Below are positions 1 through 13,000 of a stretch of DNA of 64,000 nt, in pieces. Positions within the stretch are counted from its first letter, which is position 1, and every line of letters starts with the position of its first letter. The notes under the pieces are model-generated. The model worked only from the letters and a program-made list of their open reading frames with translations. It was not told where the DNA came from and did no database searches. Source of the DNA: Gavia stellata (taxonomy: Eukaryota > Chordata > Aves > Gaviiformes > Gaviidae); NCBI RefSeq assembly GCF_030936135.1, contig NC_082613.1, positions 682,001 to 746,000 of the forward strand. The letters are read 5' to 3'. Both the position numbers and the translations under genes were made by a program.

Positions 1-469
1 ATTCATCAATCGATGATAAAGTTGGAAGTCTGACAGGTCTTTGAGTCTGCTGGAGTCATGTTCTGCACTGCTTAACAGCACCCTCAAATGGCCAGTAAAA
101 GAGCAGGTTTTTTGTTCTATTTTGACAAAGAACATATAAATAATAGATACACTGGTTTGTTCCATATTCACAGTCTAATCGCTCAATTTAGAAATGTAAT
201 TTGTATGTTTAAATTAAAATTTTAATTTGCAGATGGACACACTTCACAACCAGCAAAAGCAAAACCTGTTCCAAATTGAATGAAATGTTTTGTGAATTTA
301 AATGAATTATTAAAAGCAGTACTTCTTTGGCGAGAAATATATGGATGTTAATGTTTTGGGGAACAAAGTGTTTCTTAAGAAACCGCAAATATCATCAACG
401 TTTTGCCACTACTAGTGGGAAGTACTTTGAGAGACACCCATCACACCTTTTCTTTGTGTTGCTTTACAG
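1..469 (+). other. CTNNBL1: CTNNBL1 intron, 3' part
   Basis: AT-rich intronic sequence left of the first visible exon. It holds no long open frame and no repeat I recognise. The 3' end is a T-rich splice acceptor tract. Confidence 0.8.
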
Positions 470-607
470 GACATGGTGCGTCGGGGAGAGATAATAGACG
501 ATGACATGGAAGACGAATTCTATCTTCGTCGCCTGGATGCCGGTCTCTTTGTTCTACAGCTCATTTGTTACATCATGGCAGAGATCTGTAATGCCAATGT
601 TCCCCAG
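470..607 (+). CDS. CTNNBL1: CTNNBL1 coding exon (antepenultimate)
   Basis: The acceptor is a pyrimidine-rich tract ending TTTACAG at 469. The donor is CAG then GTAAAG at 608. The 138 nt are 46 whole codons, from Asp-Met-Val-Arg-Arg to Val-Pro-Gln. Phase 0 at both ends. Confidence 0.95.
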
Positions 608-3600
608 GTAAAGCTGTATACAAGGTTGGCAGATCACCTGTGTTTCCATCCATGATACAAACAAGACTCTAAATCCTTGCAAATACTGCCTCGTTGAATA
701 ATCTTCTCTTTAATTCCCTTTTTGGGAGGAAACCTCCTGCTTATTGCACTTGTGTCCATACAGCTTCATCAAGTTACAGCAGTTAGGAGGGCATTAGTGG
801 GTACAGAAGCTGATCATTGTCACTGAATTCATACAATCTGCCATGAGCGAGGTCACAGTTTGAAATGGAAAGGCCCTATTTCTGCCACTGCTGAGAGAGT
901 AGTGGAAGGAGACGTTCTCTCAGAGGTCTCACAAGGGCACAGGCTGCAGCAGGTGACTTTTCTTGATTCATGCAAAATACTGCATCTCTGCGGGTGTGAA
1001 TACATTGGGGTTTGTGAATATGTTATGTGGTTACTTGTACCTGTGCCACATGCCCTCCTGAGTGTTTCTGAATATGTGCTCTGGGACTGTGGACTAGCAA
1101 GGCTGTGTTGGGTTTTGTGGTGCTCAGCATTTCCTGCTCTTCCGTCAGAGAAAGTGGGGAATAAGGGCTTGTGCATGGTTTTGTGTTGTATTGGATATTA
1201 CTTTCTTCTCTTTGCTGTCCCTGATCAGATTCGTCAGAGAGTCCATCAGATTCTGAACATGAGAGGCAGCTCCATTAAAATTGTTCGACACATCCTAAAG
1301 GGTGAGTTGAGATATTCCTATTCATGTTCCTCATCTCTACCAGCAACAGCTTGGTCATGACTTTCTAGGGTGAGCCTTCACATGTAATTCTCCTTGACTT
1401 CATGAGCATCTTCAGGCAGCAGTTGAGTAGTGTTCTGAGATCTGGGCAGGGCTGGAATCACCCTGATAAGAGGCATGCTTTACCTTGGGGTTAGGACACT
1501 TGCTGTTGTCTGCTGTCATGGGACAGCACATCACTTCGTGCTGCCATCAGCTGCAGACTGGCTGGAAGGCGCTGCTGACATTAATGCTAGAGTAAATATT
1601 TAAGGGAAGTGTATATGCATGCTAGAGGGAAGAATAGTGGAGTCTCATCGTTCATTAACATGGCCCTGCACTTTACCATCTGCACCATATTAGTATCCGT
1701 GGTGTATTTGTCTTGTTCTTAGTGTCAGATTAATATGGATTATAGCATTAAAGTATCCTCTGTAGCTTTAAAATGTAGCTGTTGTGATTTGCAACCCCAG
1801 TTTTAAAGTACTGCTTGTTATTTTTAATGCTTATGTTGAATTAGAGCAATGCTTATTTGAGCTGTGGCTCTCATCTGTAGCCTGCTGTCCTTCAGCAGAA
1901 GCAGCCAACTGAACGGGGGAAGAGGACAGGACTCAGACTCTCCCCACAGCCCCCTCTGAGCTGCGAGGCTTAGCTGGAGAGCTGGTAATCTGCTGCCCGC
2001 AGGAGGTGCCTCTTTATTTAGCCGAGGGTTGTGCAGGACGTGTCTGCTCCTGTGGTTTTCTGCTTTTGCTGCCTTGTTTTCGGTGAGGGGTGAGGAATCT
2101 CTCTCTCTTTTTCTCTTCTGGAGAGAAAGGAAGGTTGGCAGCATCTCCGGGGGTACTGGGCTGTGGGCTGTGTTGTTTTGATGTCTCTGCTTTCTTTGGG
2201 AATAACAATGATGTTCTCCTGGCCCTTTCTCTGTGCCCACCCCCCCCCCCCCCCCCCCCCCGGCAGGTACAGGCAGCTTTTTTCTTGCGAATCCTGTTGT
2301 TTTTCTCCATTCCCATACGCAGGAAATAAGGAAATCAGAAGGATGGCTCATATGACAAAATTAAGAGTGATTTTCTAACAGTGTGAGATTACTTGCAGCT
2401 ATAGGCAATCTCTTTGGCCCTTGTCCTTTGCCAGCAAGTGCAAGTTAATGGCTGCTGATGAACAGGGTGGACTGGATAGCTCTTTTCTGCTTTTAATTGT
2501 GATACTCAACAATTCCTGCCTCCAGACTGTCCATTTCCAACATAGGGCATGGCTCACATCCATTTTCAGATTCCCACGCCTGACCTGGGCCATGGGTGCC
2601 TCAGGGATTTGTCTGCACATCTCACTGCATTTACACACTTCACGTTCATGTCTTTGGTTTGTTGATTTACATACAAAGCTGAATTGGAGGGCAGCTGCAT
2701 TAAAATTTCATCTGATTCCTTCTTTCACAAACAGTGACTTGCATTGTGAAACTTGTTCAGTGGTTTTATCATGTCTTGCAAGCTGCGGATTGTACAGCAG
2801 GTTCAGTACTCTCAGCAGTAGCGCATTCTCTGCCCGAAGAGGCCACACATGGCATGTTAATAATACAGGTGATGGGTACAGTATTTGGGGCTCTGTCTTC
2901 AGCTCTCCCCATGCTTGCCATCACAATTGTCAATGACCTTAGAAATAAATTTGTTGGTGGGCCCTTGTGAAATACCGCAGTGGGGCCCAGAAGATTCCTC
3001 CCAGGTAGGAGCAGCGCTGAGCTTATCTGCAGTCTGTGCTGGTGAAATTTAAGTTTTTCAGTAGTTGCACACCTGTGTCCAAATATGTTGTCAGTGTAGA
3101 TTCACCGTCTTTTAACAGAATTGACACCACGGACAAGTACCTGCCTCTCCAAAGGAGTTGGTTTGTTGAATGCAGCTTGCCTGTTGGAGTAGTGGGTTTG
3201 GCTGTGGACCCTGGAAGCATGCCTCCCTGGGGGGGCTGGGGGACCAGCGAGGGATTTCCGAAATTTAATTGGTGTCTGGACTGTAGGACTTTCTATCCCA
3301 AATGACTGAGAGGTTGGGAGCCTTGAACCTTTACTGAAATGTTTCCAGGCCACTTTCCAACTTGCTCTCAGGACAGATGAGGGCTGGTTTATTTTTGCTT
3401 TTTGTTCAGTGTTTTGCTCTTGTTCAGTTTTTATTTTCTATTTTTGCATACTAATTAGGTGCTTGGTTTTTAGTTTGATTTTTATGGCCTACATATTCTC
3501 CATGTTTCTCTGGCAACCTGACAGCTGATGGATCCCTTGGGGTTGCTCAGAATTACTTACGATGCAAGCGAGGAAGCAAGACTGTTTTCTTATGGTAGGG

Positions 3601-6600
3601 CTTTCAGGGGGGAGGAGTGGGCATGGAATAACTGAAGGCTCATTAAATGCACTTCTGCAGGCTGACCAGTCCTCCCACAGTTCCCTTTTCTTGAAGATGA
3701 AGCATTACTTGCAACGGGACACGTAGTTTATCCTTTGGAAGAAAATGACTGAACAGTGTGCGCCTTGGCTGGGGGGATGTTTCTGGGATGGAGACTGGTA
3801 TTCATGACAGCAAGTGGTGTCTGTATCTTGGGGCAATTCTTGGTCTCCATCTCTCTCATTGGGAATAGAGTGAGGCACAGACCTCTCTAACTAGCGATAC
3901 TTGGCCCTGGAATGGGAAAGCACGCCGTTCCTTACTGATCCAGAGAGACCAGCCTTTGGTACCTGCTGCCTTTGGGGAGCTGCTCTCAGAGGAGCCCTGC
4001 AGGAGCTGAGGTGGAGAGGTCCCTCCCCAGAAGCAGACAGGCGATGCCTGGTTAGAGATCTGGTTTCAGTGAAGGTAATAGGCACATCAGGGAGCTGGAA
4101 AGGTGGAATGTCTGTTGAATGTTATAAACCAAACCTGTTAGCATGGGTAATCAAAAACAAAAGGTAGATATGTTATGAGGACTGTGCTAAATTTGGCCTG
4201 TGGTCCCTCAGTATGTGCAGGCTTTATAGCTTCCAATATCCATTACAAGCTTCAATATTTCCCTATTGATTTTTACTGTTCTGTAACCATTGTATTTTGT
4301 CTAATGAAGCAGAAACCAATCTTAGGTCCTTTCCCTTTGTATAGCTACAGCAATGTGTAAGCTATGTTTAACTGTTGGCAGGGGGAGCTTACATTTGATT
4401 TTTTTGCTGTCTCACTGAAGTGGTGGAATTTTAAATGAAAAAGTAAATGCATAAAACCTTGGTGGGAGGGGTGGGTTTTTTAAGCCTGGTTCTGGGGGTT
4501 TTATCTGGTCTCTTCAAATTAGCATTAGCAACTGTTGGTAACCCAGTAAACAGTCTGCCTTGGGAGTCACTGGGATTTTAGTCTTACGAAGCCTAAATAT
4601 TTAGAAGGAAAAACGCTGAGCTTTTGGACCAGATTAGAGGAGTTTGTGGCTTGCTCTTGTCTGAGTGATCTCACTGGGACAATAGAAGGGCAGTGTCATT
4701 AGTGGCACTCGGCAGTTTCCCTGCTTGAGTTGTATGTTCAAGTACTTGAGCAGTCCTTAAAGCCAAAACCGGAGCTGGGCCACGAGCCCGCTGCCTGCCA
4801 GGCGGATGCTTTGAGCACAGAGCTCTGCCTGCAGCCGGGGCTGACCTGGCCGGCCCCAGCGCTGTGCCAGGCTCAGAGACCATGTCTGTCCCTCACGTGC
4901 ATGACCTGAGCTGTCGAGAGGTAGCGGCAGGCAGGGAAGCGTTGTTGCCCTTGGGCTGCAATAAACACAGGCAATTGCAGTTGCTGCATCTGTTTCAGAG
5001 GCACTTACTCTGACAAAGCACGGAAAGGGCTCGCTGGGGACAGAGCCTGCTCCTCCGCGAGCTCCCTGCAGGCATGGTTGCTGACAGAAAGCTCTAGTGC
5101 TGCCCGAAGGGGACCGGAGAACCTGAGCTAAACGCTCTCCTTAGCTGGTGCTTTCCCCTGGGACGGTAACCCCGTCTCTGCCGCAGTGGGGTTTATCTCC
5201 TGCCAGAAGCGGGTGGCAGGTTTTGATCCCTGGACGCCGTGGTGCAGCCCTTTGCTAAAGCGCGCAAACTGCAGCGGAGCTGATGCCGGGCTGCTGGGGC
5301 CTTGCCCCTACGCAATTAGCCAATACCTAGGTAGCTACAACAAATCTATTACGTTGCCGCTATCTTCGTGAAGTGCGATGGAGAGTTTCTCCTCCATCTG
5401 AGGGAAGAGTTCCCTGTGCTGGTCCCCCTTCTCCAGGACAGTGAGGAGGTCAGGTTCACTTGCAGCAAACCTCAGTGTTACCTGCCTGCTCTTGTTACAG
5501 GTACTGTAGCAGTTTATAAATATTAAAAGAATTTCTCCCAGAGGCCCTGGCAAAGAACTCTGCTTCTTGTATGTGGAGAGAGAGTGCACGCAGGAGGGAA
5601 AACTCACACATCAGCTAACTTCTCCCTGTCCTCACTCTTTTCAGTGCTCTTATAATAAAGGCTTTGATGGAGCTCAGAAGCATGTAGCAGTGCTGAACGT
5701 ATAAATATTAAAGCATACTTTCTACAGCAACTTACCATTCAGATGCTGAATACAAGCTGTTCTGTTTGTTTAGGAAGAAGGGAAAGAATGTGAGAAGGCG
5801 GAGGCTGAAAAACACCGTCTAACCAGGCAGTCTGCTCCTGATTTACTAAGATTTGTTCAGCTCCTTGCTTTCACAGCTCAAAACCTGCTTTTTTCATTTT
5901 TTTTCTTTTTAAGCCATCTTTGAATATGCAGGTTCTGGTGGTGGGAAGGAGGGAGCTGGTACGGGGACGAGAGCTGCCAGCTTTAAATGAACGTCAGGAA
6001 GGAGAGCTGCAGAGGAAGGTTTTGGTTCCACGGTGTCTGGCCGTGTGCGTGGATAGGCAAGACCTTGATCAGGGTCTTGTATCCTCTGCCTGAAGACAAG
6101 GAGTTTCTTTTGTAGTTAAATCTGAACTGGTGTGTTTTCTTCCATATGGGTTAAAAGCACTTGTAGACTGGGGAGTTGGTCTCTACTTGACAAAAATCCT
6201 CATTCAGGATGCTTGGACAACAGACAGCTTAAAGCCAGGGATAGGAATGTTTAACGGCTGTGTAACAATCCCTGCCTGACCTTTCCTGATGATACTCAGC
6301 GTTAAAAGGGACCAGGAAAGCCAGTGTTGTCCAGGACTGTTTTGAATTTCTTGGGCTGAGAGAGGCCAGCGATACGACTGTCCAGTTCGAACAGCTGCCA
6401 GGGGGCTGCTCCGTTGGGATAACAGAGGAGTGGGGAGGAACACCTGGCCTGTCACCCTTCTAAATGGTTAGACGCCGGGGAACGGGTACTGCCTCTGGGT
6501 GCTAGTGTCTGCTTGGGCTTGTTGTGCTGCTTAGTGACGAGAGCAGGACGTTCTGCTGTGGTCTCTGTTTGCTACAAAAGCTTTCAATGAGGGGTCAGTA

Positions 6601-6881
6601 GATGTTTATTATGCAAAGCTTTAACCCTGGGGATGGGGAGAAAAACCATCAACGCTCCTTGTATAAATTCCCGTTCAGTTGTTGGCAGCGGACACAGATT
6701 TAGATTCTGCTGTGGTACCTGCAGGAGAAGGTGCCCATCGTTCATTAGTATCTCGCTCAAAGCCTGTTGTCTGTCTGCTTTCTCCCCCGCAGAGTACGCG
6801 GAGAACATCGGGGATGGGAAGAACCAGGAGTTTCGGGAGAGCGAGCAGAAGCGGATCCTGGATTTGCTGGAGAATTTCTGA
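470..6881 (+). CDS. CTNNBL1: CTNNBL1 (beta-catenin-like protein 1), last three coding exons; gene continues left of the window
   Basis: Exons 470-607, 1229-1301 and 6793-6881 join in phase and encode the last 99 residues. The frame opens at Asp, then MVRRGEIID, runs through FYLRRLDAGLFVLQ and MAEICNANVPQ, then IRQRVHQILNMRGSSIKIV, and ends EQKRILDLLENF followed by TGA at 6879. These strings match my memory of vertebrate CTNNBL1, a nuclear armadillo-repeat protein of about 563 aa that binds CDC5L/PRP31 in the PRP19 splicing complex and also the deaminase AID. The part seen is the C-terminal helical end. Each exon has an AG acceptor; the first two end in GT donors. Intron phases are 0 then 1. 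The N-terminal four fifths is outside the window. No frameshift or stop is present, so the gene looks intact here. Identity is secure; the only uncertainty is the exact last polyadenylation site. Confidence 0.96.
608..1228 (+). other. CTNNBL1: CTNNBL1 intron between the first two visible exons
   Basis: A 621-nt intron, GT to AG. The open frames crossing it on both strands show no protein similarity I recognise and run through the splice sites, so I treat them as chance. Confidence 0.85.
1229..1301 (+). CDS. CTNNBL1: CTNNBL1 coding exon (penultimate)
   Basis: The acceptor is CCCTGATCAG at 1228; the donor GTGAG starts at 1302. The 73 nt give 24 codons (IRQRVHQILNMRGSS and on to HILK) plus one base. 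That base is completed by the next exon to Glu, as in the mammalian protein (K-E-Y-A-E-N). Confidence 0.95.
1302..6792 (+). other. CTNNBL1: CTNNBL1 last intron
   Basis: A 5.5-kb intron. It contains a pure C tract at 2240-2261 and a few T-rich stretches. I see no recognisable retroelement, nested gene or RNA gene. Composition is mixed, with GC-richer patches near 4,700-5,300 and AT-richer sequence near 4,200-4,600. Confidence 0.75.
2240..2261. repeat. Poly-C / poly-G homopolymer (22 bp)
   Basis: Twenty-two uninterrupted C residues inside CTNNBL1 intron DNA. Open frames around it are artefacts of the run (poly-Pro or poly-Gly). Confidence 0.95.
6793..6881 (+). CDS. CTNNBL1: CTNNBL1 terminal coding exon with stop
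   Basis: The acceptor CCCCCGCAG ends at 6792. Two bases complete a Glu codon, followed by YAENIGDGKNQEFRE and ending LDLLENF-TGA. The family's conserved C-terminus ends in the same LLENF. Confidence 0.96.
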
Positions 6882-7021
6882 GGACTCGGGGGCTGAACTC
6901 CATGTCTGCCCACGAGGACACAGCATCTGGTTATCCCTCTGTCTGTTGCTCTCCTCCAGCCTTGTTTGCACGATAAAAGTGATGTTTCTATGAAACTGCT
7001 TCTAAATGGGATTTTGGAGAT

Positions 7022-7027
7022 ATTAAA
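7022..7027 (+). terminator. CTNNBL1: Likely CTNNBL1 polyadenylation signal (ATTAAA)
   Basis: ATTAAA lies 141 nt after the stop codon. It is followed within about 10-25 nt by a T/GT-rich stretch, as expected of a downstream element. It is the first good signal after the stop. Transcript ends were not available to confirm it. Confidence 0.6.
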
Positions 7028-7045
7028 GATAGTTTGCTTTTTGTT

Positions 7046-10000
7046 TTTTTATTCCTTGTTTGTTATTTAAGTAGCCTGCTGTGAGTGGGATTGCAGCTGC
7101 GTGCCTTCCAGAAGGGCAGCTCAAGATTTTTCCTTTTTTTTTTTTTCCCCTAAGTCAAACTGCAGTGATCAGAGTGAAACAATACAACAGTATAGGCATT
7201 AGAAGGAGGGCAAAGAGGAAGCCCAGATAGCTCAAGATGTTGTTAGCAAGTTATTCCAACCTGGTACATTAATGAAAATGTGCAACCCGCTGTACTGATG
7301 CAAACTGGGGAGGCTGACGTGTTGGTATGTGTCCAGTACAGCTGTTCTTCAGTGGCAGAGGGAAACCAGGAATCAACCACATTTGCCATTCTTGCTAAAT
7401 CTTCCCAAAGGTGAGTCAGAATTAAAGGCAAGTTTTGGCACAGGGCAGTCAGCCGTCACGCTTCCTGAAGGGGATGTTGGAGTGAGTCTGCCCAGGTTAT
7501 ACTCAAAACTAAGAGGGAAGGTAAGAAATCAATAAAATGCCCGAATTCCATTGACTTCCTTTCACAGTCGGCTTTAGGACTTGGCTGTGCTTGTTCTGTA
7601 GAAAAATCAGTATTCTGATTCTTGAGCTGGGAGTCCGGCTTTTTATAGCAGCAATAAGTTCACCAATAGAAGAGGGCACACCCACTCTGTCAGCCTTTTC
7701 GGGTGCGCTGTGGGAGCTGCGGAAAGACCAAGCGATTTGCCTCTGACCGACTGACTGATTGCAGCGGAACAGGCTGCAGCTCATTTCTCTGTTACACTTC
7801 TGCACTTGCAGCGTAATTTTAGATGCCAGCATGCCAAACCCCACCGCTTCCCTGAGCAGTGACTCCCAACTGGGACAAGAAGTAGTTGAGAATATTTTCC
7901 CGCATCCTCTTTTCTTCTGGTAAAGTTAATGACTGTCATCACAAAACACCGCAGCTCCAGCAAGCTGGGCCTTGCCTAATTTAGAGAGATTTGCATGCTG
8001 GCAGCATTCATTTTTTATCTCCAAGAAAAATGCACTGTCAGGGAAGCTTAAAGGCTTCCTTCAATCATGACTGCGTAGGCACTGCTGGCCTGGGTGCTAT
8101 CAAATGCTGTTATTCAGGGGATCAACATGGAAGTCATGGTTTCAGCAGCCACGAAAAACTGCAAAAATACATTTTTGGTGCAGAACTCGTTTGAATTCCT
8201 TCCCTCTTCCTTCTGTTTTCAACCCGCTTCCTTAAAGGTGTTTTTTCCTTAATCTTTCAGATGTGTTCAGTTTTTTTACTTTGCTTGAGTCTGGGAATTG
8301 TTCCCTTTCCACACCAGAGACAGTGGATTTGTGGCCAAGGCTGGTCTCTGGTTTTCCTGCTGGAAGATGATCTGCTGTTCCTGTCTCACAGTACCCTTGC
8401 GTTTGAAAAGCCAAGGAGAAAGGGAGGGGGCATGAGGAAGGAGGTCTGAGGCAGAACAGAAGGGGAGCTTAATGAACGTGAAACAGCTTCGACTGAAAAG
8501 TAGGGGCCACGTATCTGGGGGGGAAAAGGGCAGGGAGGGTCTTGAAAATAGTACTATAATCTGCTTGAGTACAAGGTAAGTTTTTTTAAATCTAAAGGTG
8601 CCGTCTTTCATCTGATGCCACTCGATTTGCCGCACGTGTGTGGGTATATGCGATCAGTTCAGTGCACGGTTAGTGAGCCTGTGCGGGTGTGCGGTGCACG
8701 ATCGCTGCTCTGGGTCGGCTCCTCTCAGATGAGGAAAACCTCCAGCGGCGTCTGGTGGGAGTGAAAGGCCCTCTCCCGTGTTGCTGCTTTGGCTGGAGTT
8801 CTGCTTTCCGAAAGTGAATTTCTCCTCCTTTACCATTTCCATTCTAGATGCGTTAGCTGGGTTACTAAATATGGAGACTCTGGGCTGAAAGTCATTCCCT
8901 GCTCTAAGGGCTGGCCGGCTCGCTTTCCGGGAGCGGTGCTGCTGGAGGGAGCTCGGGCTGCTCGTAATGAATGTTCCTCTTGTATAAGACAGCTTTTCTT
9001 TGATTGTTTTTTTTTTCCTTTTGTAATTTGTTAGCTCTTCAAAGCGCTTCCCCAAATCCTTTAAGTCTCTGGATAGTTCACTGAAAGAATTGGTATTGAA
9101 GCAGTGGTGATTTAACATGGTGTGTACCCTGCGATTACGTGGGGTACTGCTGCTTCTGCTGGGATGAGAGCCGCTCTTAGAGCAGGTGTTTGTGCTAGAA
9201 GCGAGCCCGAGCTTTAACGACTCTTGCCAGGTTGTTTCAGGGTAGTTTTCTTTGGGGTTTTTTTAATTTGCTCAATGTCAGCGGCTGCCACAGCAGGTTG
9301 TGCCAGTGCACGCCTGCTGTGAGTATTCGTGTCAAGGGACAGTGGGTGAAGGAACCAAAGGCTTTGTGCCGGGGTGTGCGGGTTCGCCAGACTCCCAGGG
9401 CAGCAGCAGGAAAGGGCCCCGGCGTTGCTCCGCGTGCCAGCGGTCAGTGCCGTCACAGCTCGGGAGAAGGGTCACGACTCTCTCACCGGGAACGGGGACA
9501 ACCGGTGATGGGGACTGGGGCTCAGCATCATCCTGCGAGCTGCCATTCTCTGCCTGGCAGCATGGCCTGCAAAGGGGCGGCTGGGGCCTGGGACAGCCGC
9601 CGCCGGAGCCGCTGCCTGCTCTCTAGCCCGGGTGGCCGCAGGAGGACCCGGTGCCCGTGCCGCGGCGTGAGTTGGAGGCAGCGCTGGGAGAGCACAGCTT
9701 TCTCCGGGGGACGTGGTGCCACGCCCTGCCCCTCGCGGTTCCCGTGGCCGGCGGGACCCTGCCGTGGTGCTGCACCGCGCCATGCCGCAGCCTCCCCGGG
9801 GATGGCACGGGAACCGCTGAGCAGCCTGATGGCAGCGGCAGCTCCCGTGCCAGCCGGACAGCCCAGCCTTGGAAGAAGGAACGCCTTGGAGGAGCGTTTC
9901 CACTTTTTTCTTCCTGAGCCGAAGGAGACGTTTGCGGGGATTACGAAAAGCCAAAATGCGCGTGCCGACCTGAGCACAACCCAACCGTCGCGTCTCTCTG

Positions 10001-13000
10001 TGATAGATAAAGACGCTCCAGATGTTGCTGAGGAATTAGCACAGAGCTTGTAATTGCAAGTCAGGCTTTTACAAGATGGATGATGAATTATTCTCTCCTC
10101 CTAATTTCCAAACTCTTCCAGAGGGAGGAACCTCACTGCACAGAAGTTAGGACCCTCTGCCTGGCAGTCCCGGTGTACCAGAGGGACTGAACGCAGCTCC
10201 CTGCCCTGTCTGGGACATATGAAACCCGTTACCTTGTACAAAACCCTGGTAAAGCACGAAAAAACCCTTTAGCATCCCCAATGCGTGATTGGTGTTGGTG
10301 AGCTGGGGTGCTGCATCGGAGCCTGGCCCTCCAGCACCCCGGCACGGACGGGAGGTGGGAGCCCCCTGCTCCTGCCTGTGCTCCCCCTGCTCCCGGGGCC
10401 CTCCCTGTCCATGGCTTGGCCTCTGGACTTGCGTTGCTGCTCCCAATGCTTGTACCTGGAGAAATCCTGGCTCCATGAGTATGTTCAGCGGATAAATATT
10501 GGAATTTGGCAAGGAGAGGGAGATGCACTGAAAGAGGGTGAGGACCAATACATTGTGATCTTGGTTTGGGTCTGTGGGAGCTGAGCCGCACTGAAAAGCA
10601 GATTTTATCGGTGGGGTGCCTGGGGCGGGGAGGTGCTTCGCGCCCCTCCTGTGGTCGGAGGAGCCTTCGGCACCTGGAACCGCCACACGCCTGAGCCACG
10701 ACCGCGAGCCCTGCTGCTGGGAGGCGCCGGGTCCTCTACCCTGGTCCTTGGGATGGGCTGGATGCCCACCTCGGCCCACTGTTATTAATTAGGATAATTA
10801 TTCAGCTTAATGTGCTGCTGCAGGCCAGCTCACTTTTGCTGTAACGTTGAGCAGCACAGAGAACCTTGGAGGTATGAGGATGGGCGCCATGAGTCTTAGC
10901 AGCTGTGGAGAATGTCATTATTGTAATTGGGGGAGGATTAAAGGGTTGAGCTAATAACAACGGATTTTCTTAACAAGCATTTGTAGGTTGTGGACAGTGG
11001 GGTTTGTCCCCTGGTTTAATCCCTTCTGTTTTTTTCTGACCGTGGGTAAAGTTCAGGGGCAGCAGCGTCACTGCTGGCTTTTGGGCTAAATGTTTTTCGG
11101 AAGTGGGGCGAGGGGGCAGCGCAGACCCCAGGCAGCACCCGTCGGGCTCCGAGCTGCTGGAGGTGATGGTGGCAGCATCTCACGAGGTGACAGGAGCCGG
11201 GTGGCTTTAGCTCATCTGCGAGCCCTGGGCAGATCAAGCCACGCGTTCCCCTGCCCGCCCCGAGGTGGCCGTGTGCCAGCAGTGCCGCAGGGGACTGAGG
11301 CGGCCCCAAGGGCACGGGGGTGGTGGGAGATCTCACGTATGGGGACGTGCTAAAACCTTCCCAAGGCAGGGATGGCGGGAGCAGAGGCTGGAGCGCAACT
11401 GGGAAGAGCCCTAGTGTGGGTTTTGGGCGGGACGTGGGGCTGATGCCGCCACCGCTGCCCGTGCTCTGGGTGCTGCGCCAGGCTGCGGCACAGAGGCAGC
11501 GAAGCGTGCGGAGAGAGACCAGTCTTCATTGCACCTCTCGTTGGGTCGTGTTTTCTTGTCTCTGATTGTAAACAGATTTGACTAAAGAGGTAAATTAGAA
11601 GTTAATTAGAAAGAACATGATTGATGAGGCACTCTGGTGATGGGGAGGTAGGAAACCTGTGCTCTGAGAGAGAGGAGAGGGGAGGGTGTTCCGCAGCAGG
11701 AGCGTTGCCCTTGGCCCCCGTGCTCCCCCTTCCCTCTGCAGTGGAGCCCCGGGATGCGGTGTCGGGGCTCTGCTCCCCCCAGGGAAGCCCAAGGCTGCCC
11801 CGGGCTGAGGCTGGCTGCGGGGAGCGGTTGCCGCGTGAGGGGAAGTGAGCCCATCACCTGGGCATCTGGGCTCTGCGAGGGCACCGATCCGGGTCGGGTA
11901 CGGGGTGCACGAGGCTGCTGAGCGCTAGTGGAGGATTTGGAAAGCAGGAGAGCAGCAAGGGACGGGGGAGATGCTGTCCCCCGTTTGCAGGGCCGTCGGT
12001 TTTCTCTGTGCGGGTGCTCGCCCCGGCGGGGTTTTCCCTGGCCAGGCCTTCTCCAGCACAGTCTGGGCTCTGCTGGGGCTGGGGCGAGTCCTGGGGAAGC
12101 CGGTGCGGGAAGGAGGAGGCAGAGGGATGGTTACACCAGCCCTGCGGTGGGTAATGGGGTGGGAGCCCCGGTGCAGGCGGATGATGGCACCAGGGAAGGT
12201 GTCAGATCCCGGCTGCAGAAGCGCTGGTTTCCTCCCGCCGGGAGCGGCAGGAGCTGGCGGTGCTTCCCCGCGGCCGCAGGAGACCGGCACCGTCCTCGCT
12301 GCGTGTCTGAATCCATCTTCAGCTCCGCTCCCGGCTGAGCCTCTCTAAATGGGGAGAAATGAGTGCAAATCATAACTGAGGAATATCTCTTGACATCCCA
12401 GTGGAGAGACCCAGGCTGCACTAAATACAAAGAGACGCTGTCAAAATTGGGAAACAAACCTTCAGCAGCACAAATAAGTCACTTAAACTATTGATTTTTT
12501 TTTTTAATTTTTTTTTTTTTCTTTTAAGACCTGGGTTTCAGGGAAGGCTTTTCTCATATAGCAGTAAATAATCTGGAGGGGGAAGGGGTGGTTGGTTTGG
12601 GGTTTTGTTTTGTTTTTCTTACCACTTGATTTTTTTGGTCCTTAAAACAATGATTTGGAAAGAGGGAACTGTTGCCGAAATGATTGACACCTGTGACAGA
12701 AGTTCTCTCCATCCGGAACCTGATGGTGGGTTCTGCAGGGGAGGAAGGAGTAAATGGTCTGGAAATGGGCATGAATTGTTCTCTGAAGAAATAATTCTTT
12801 TCAAGTAATTTTCTTCTGAATTTTATGCTTTGGGTAACCTTGCCCTGCGCGGGGGCTGCTCTGGGCAGAGACCTGAGACTCCCAAAGCCCTTAGGCGCTG
12901 GGTGGAGGTTCCACCGCCTTCCCCGGGGACCCTCGGGGGTTCCCCAGGGCGGGGGGCTGGGGGCGCGGGGCTGCGGCTGTCCCCAAGCTGAGCAGGGGGA

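Noticed and set aside
9232-10053. 273-codon plus-strand open frame
   Set aside because: It lies in GC-rich intergenic DNA with overlapping open frames on the other strand. Composition is Arg/Gly/Pro/Ser-rich, with no domain, and the start codon was chosen by rule only.
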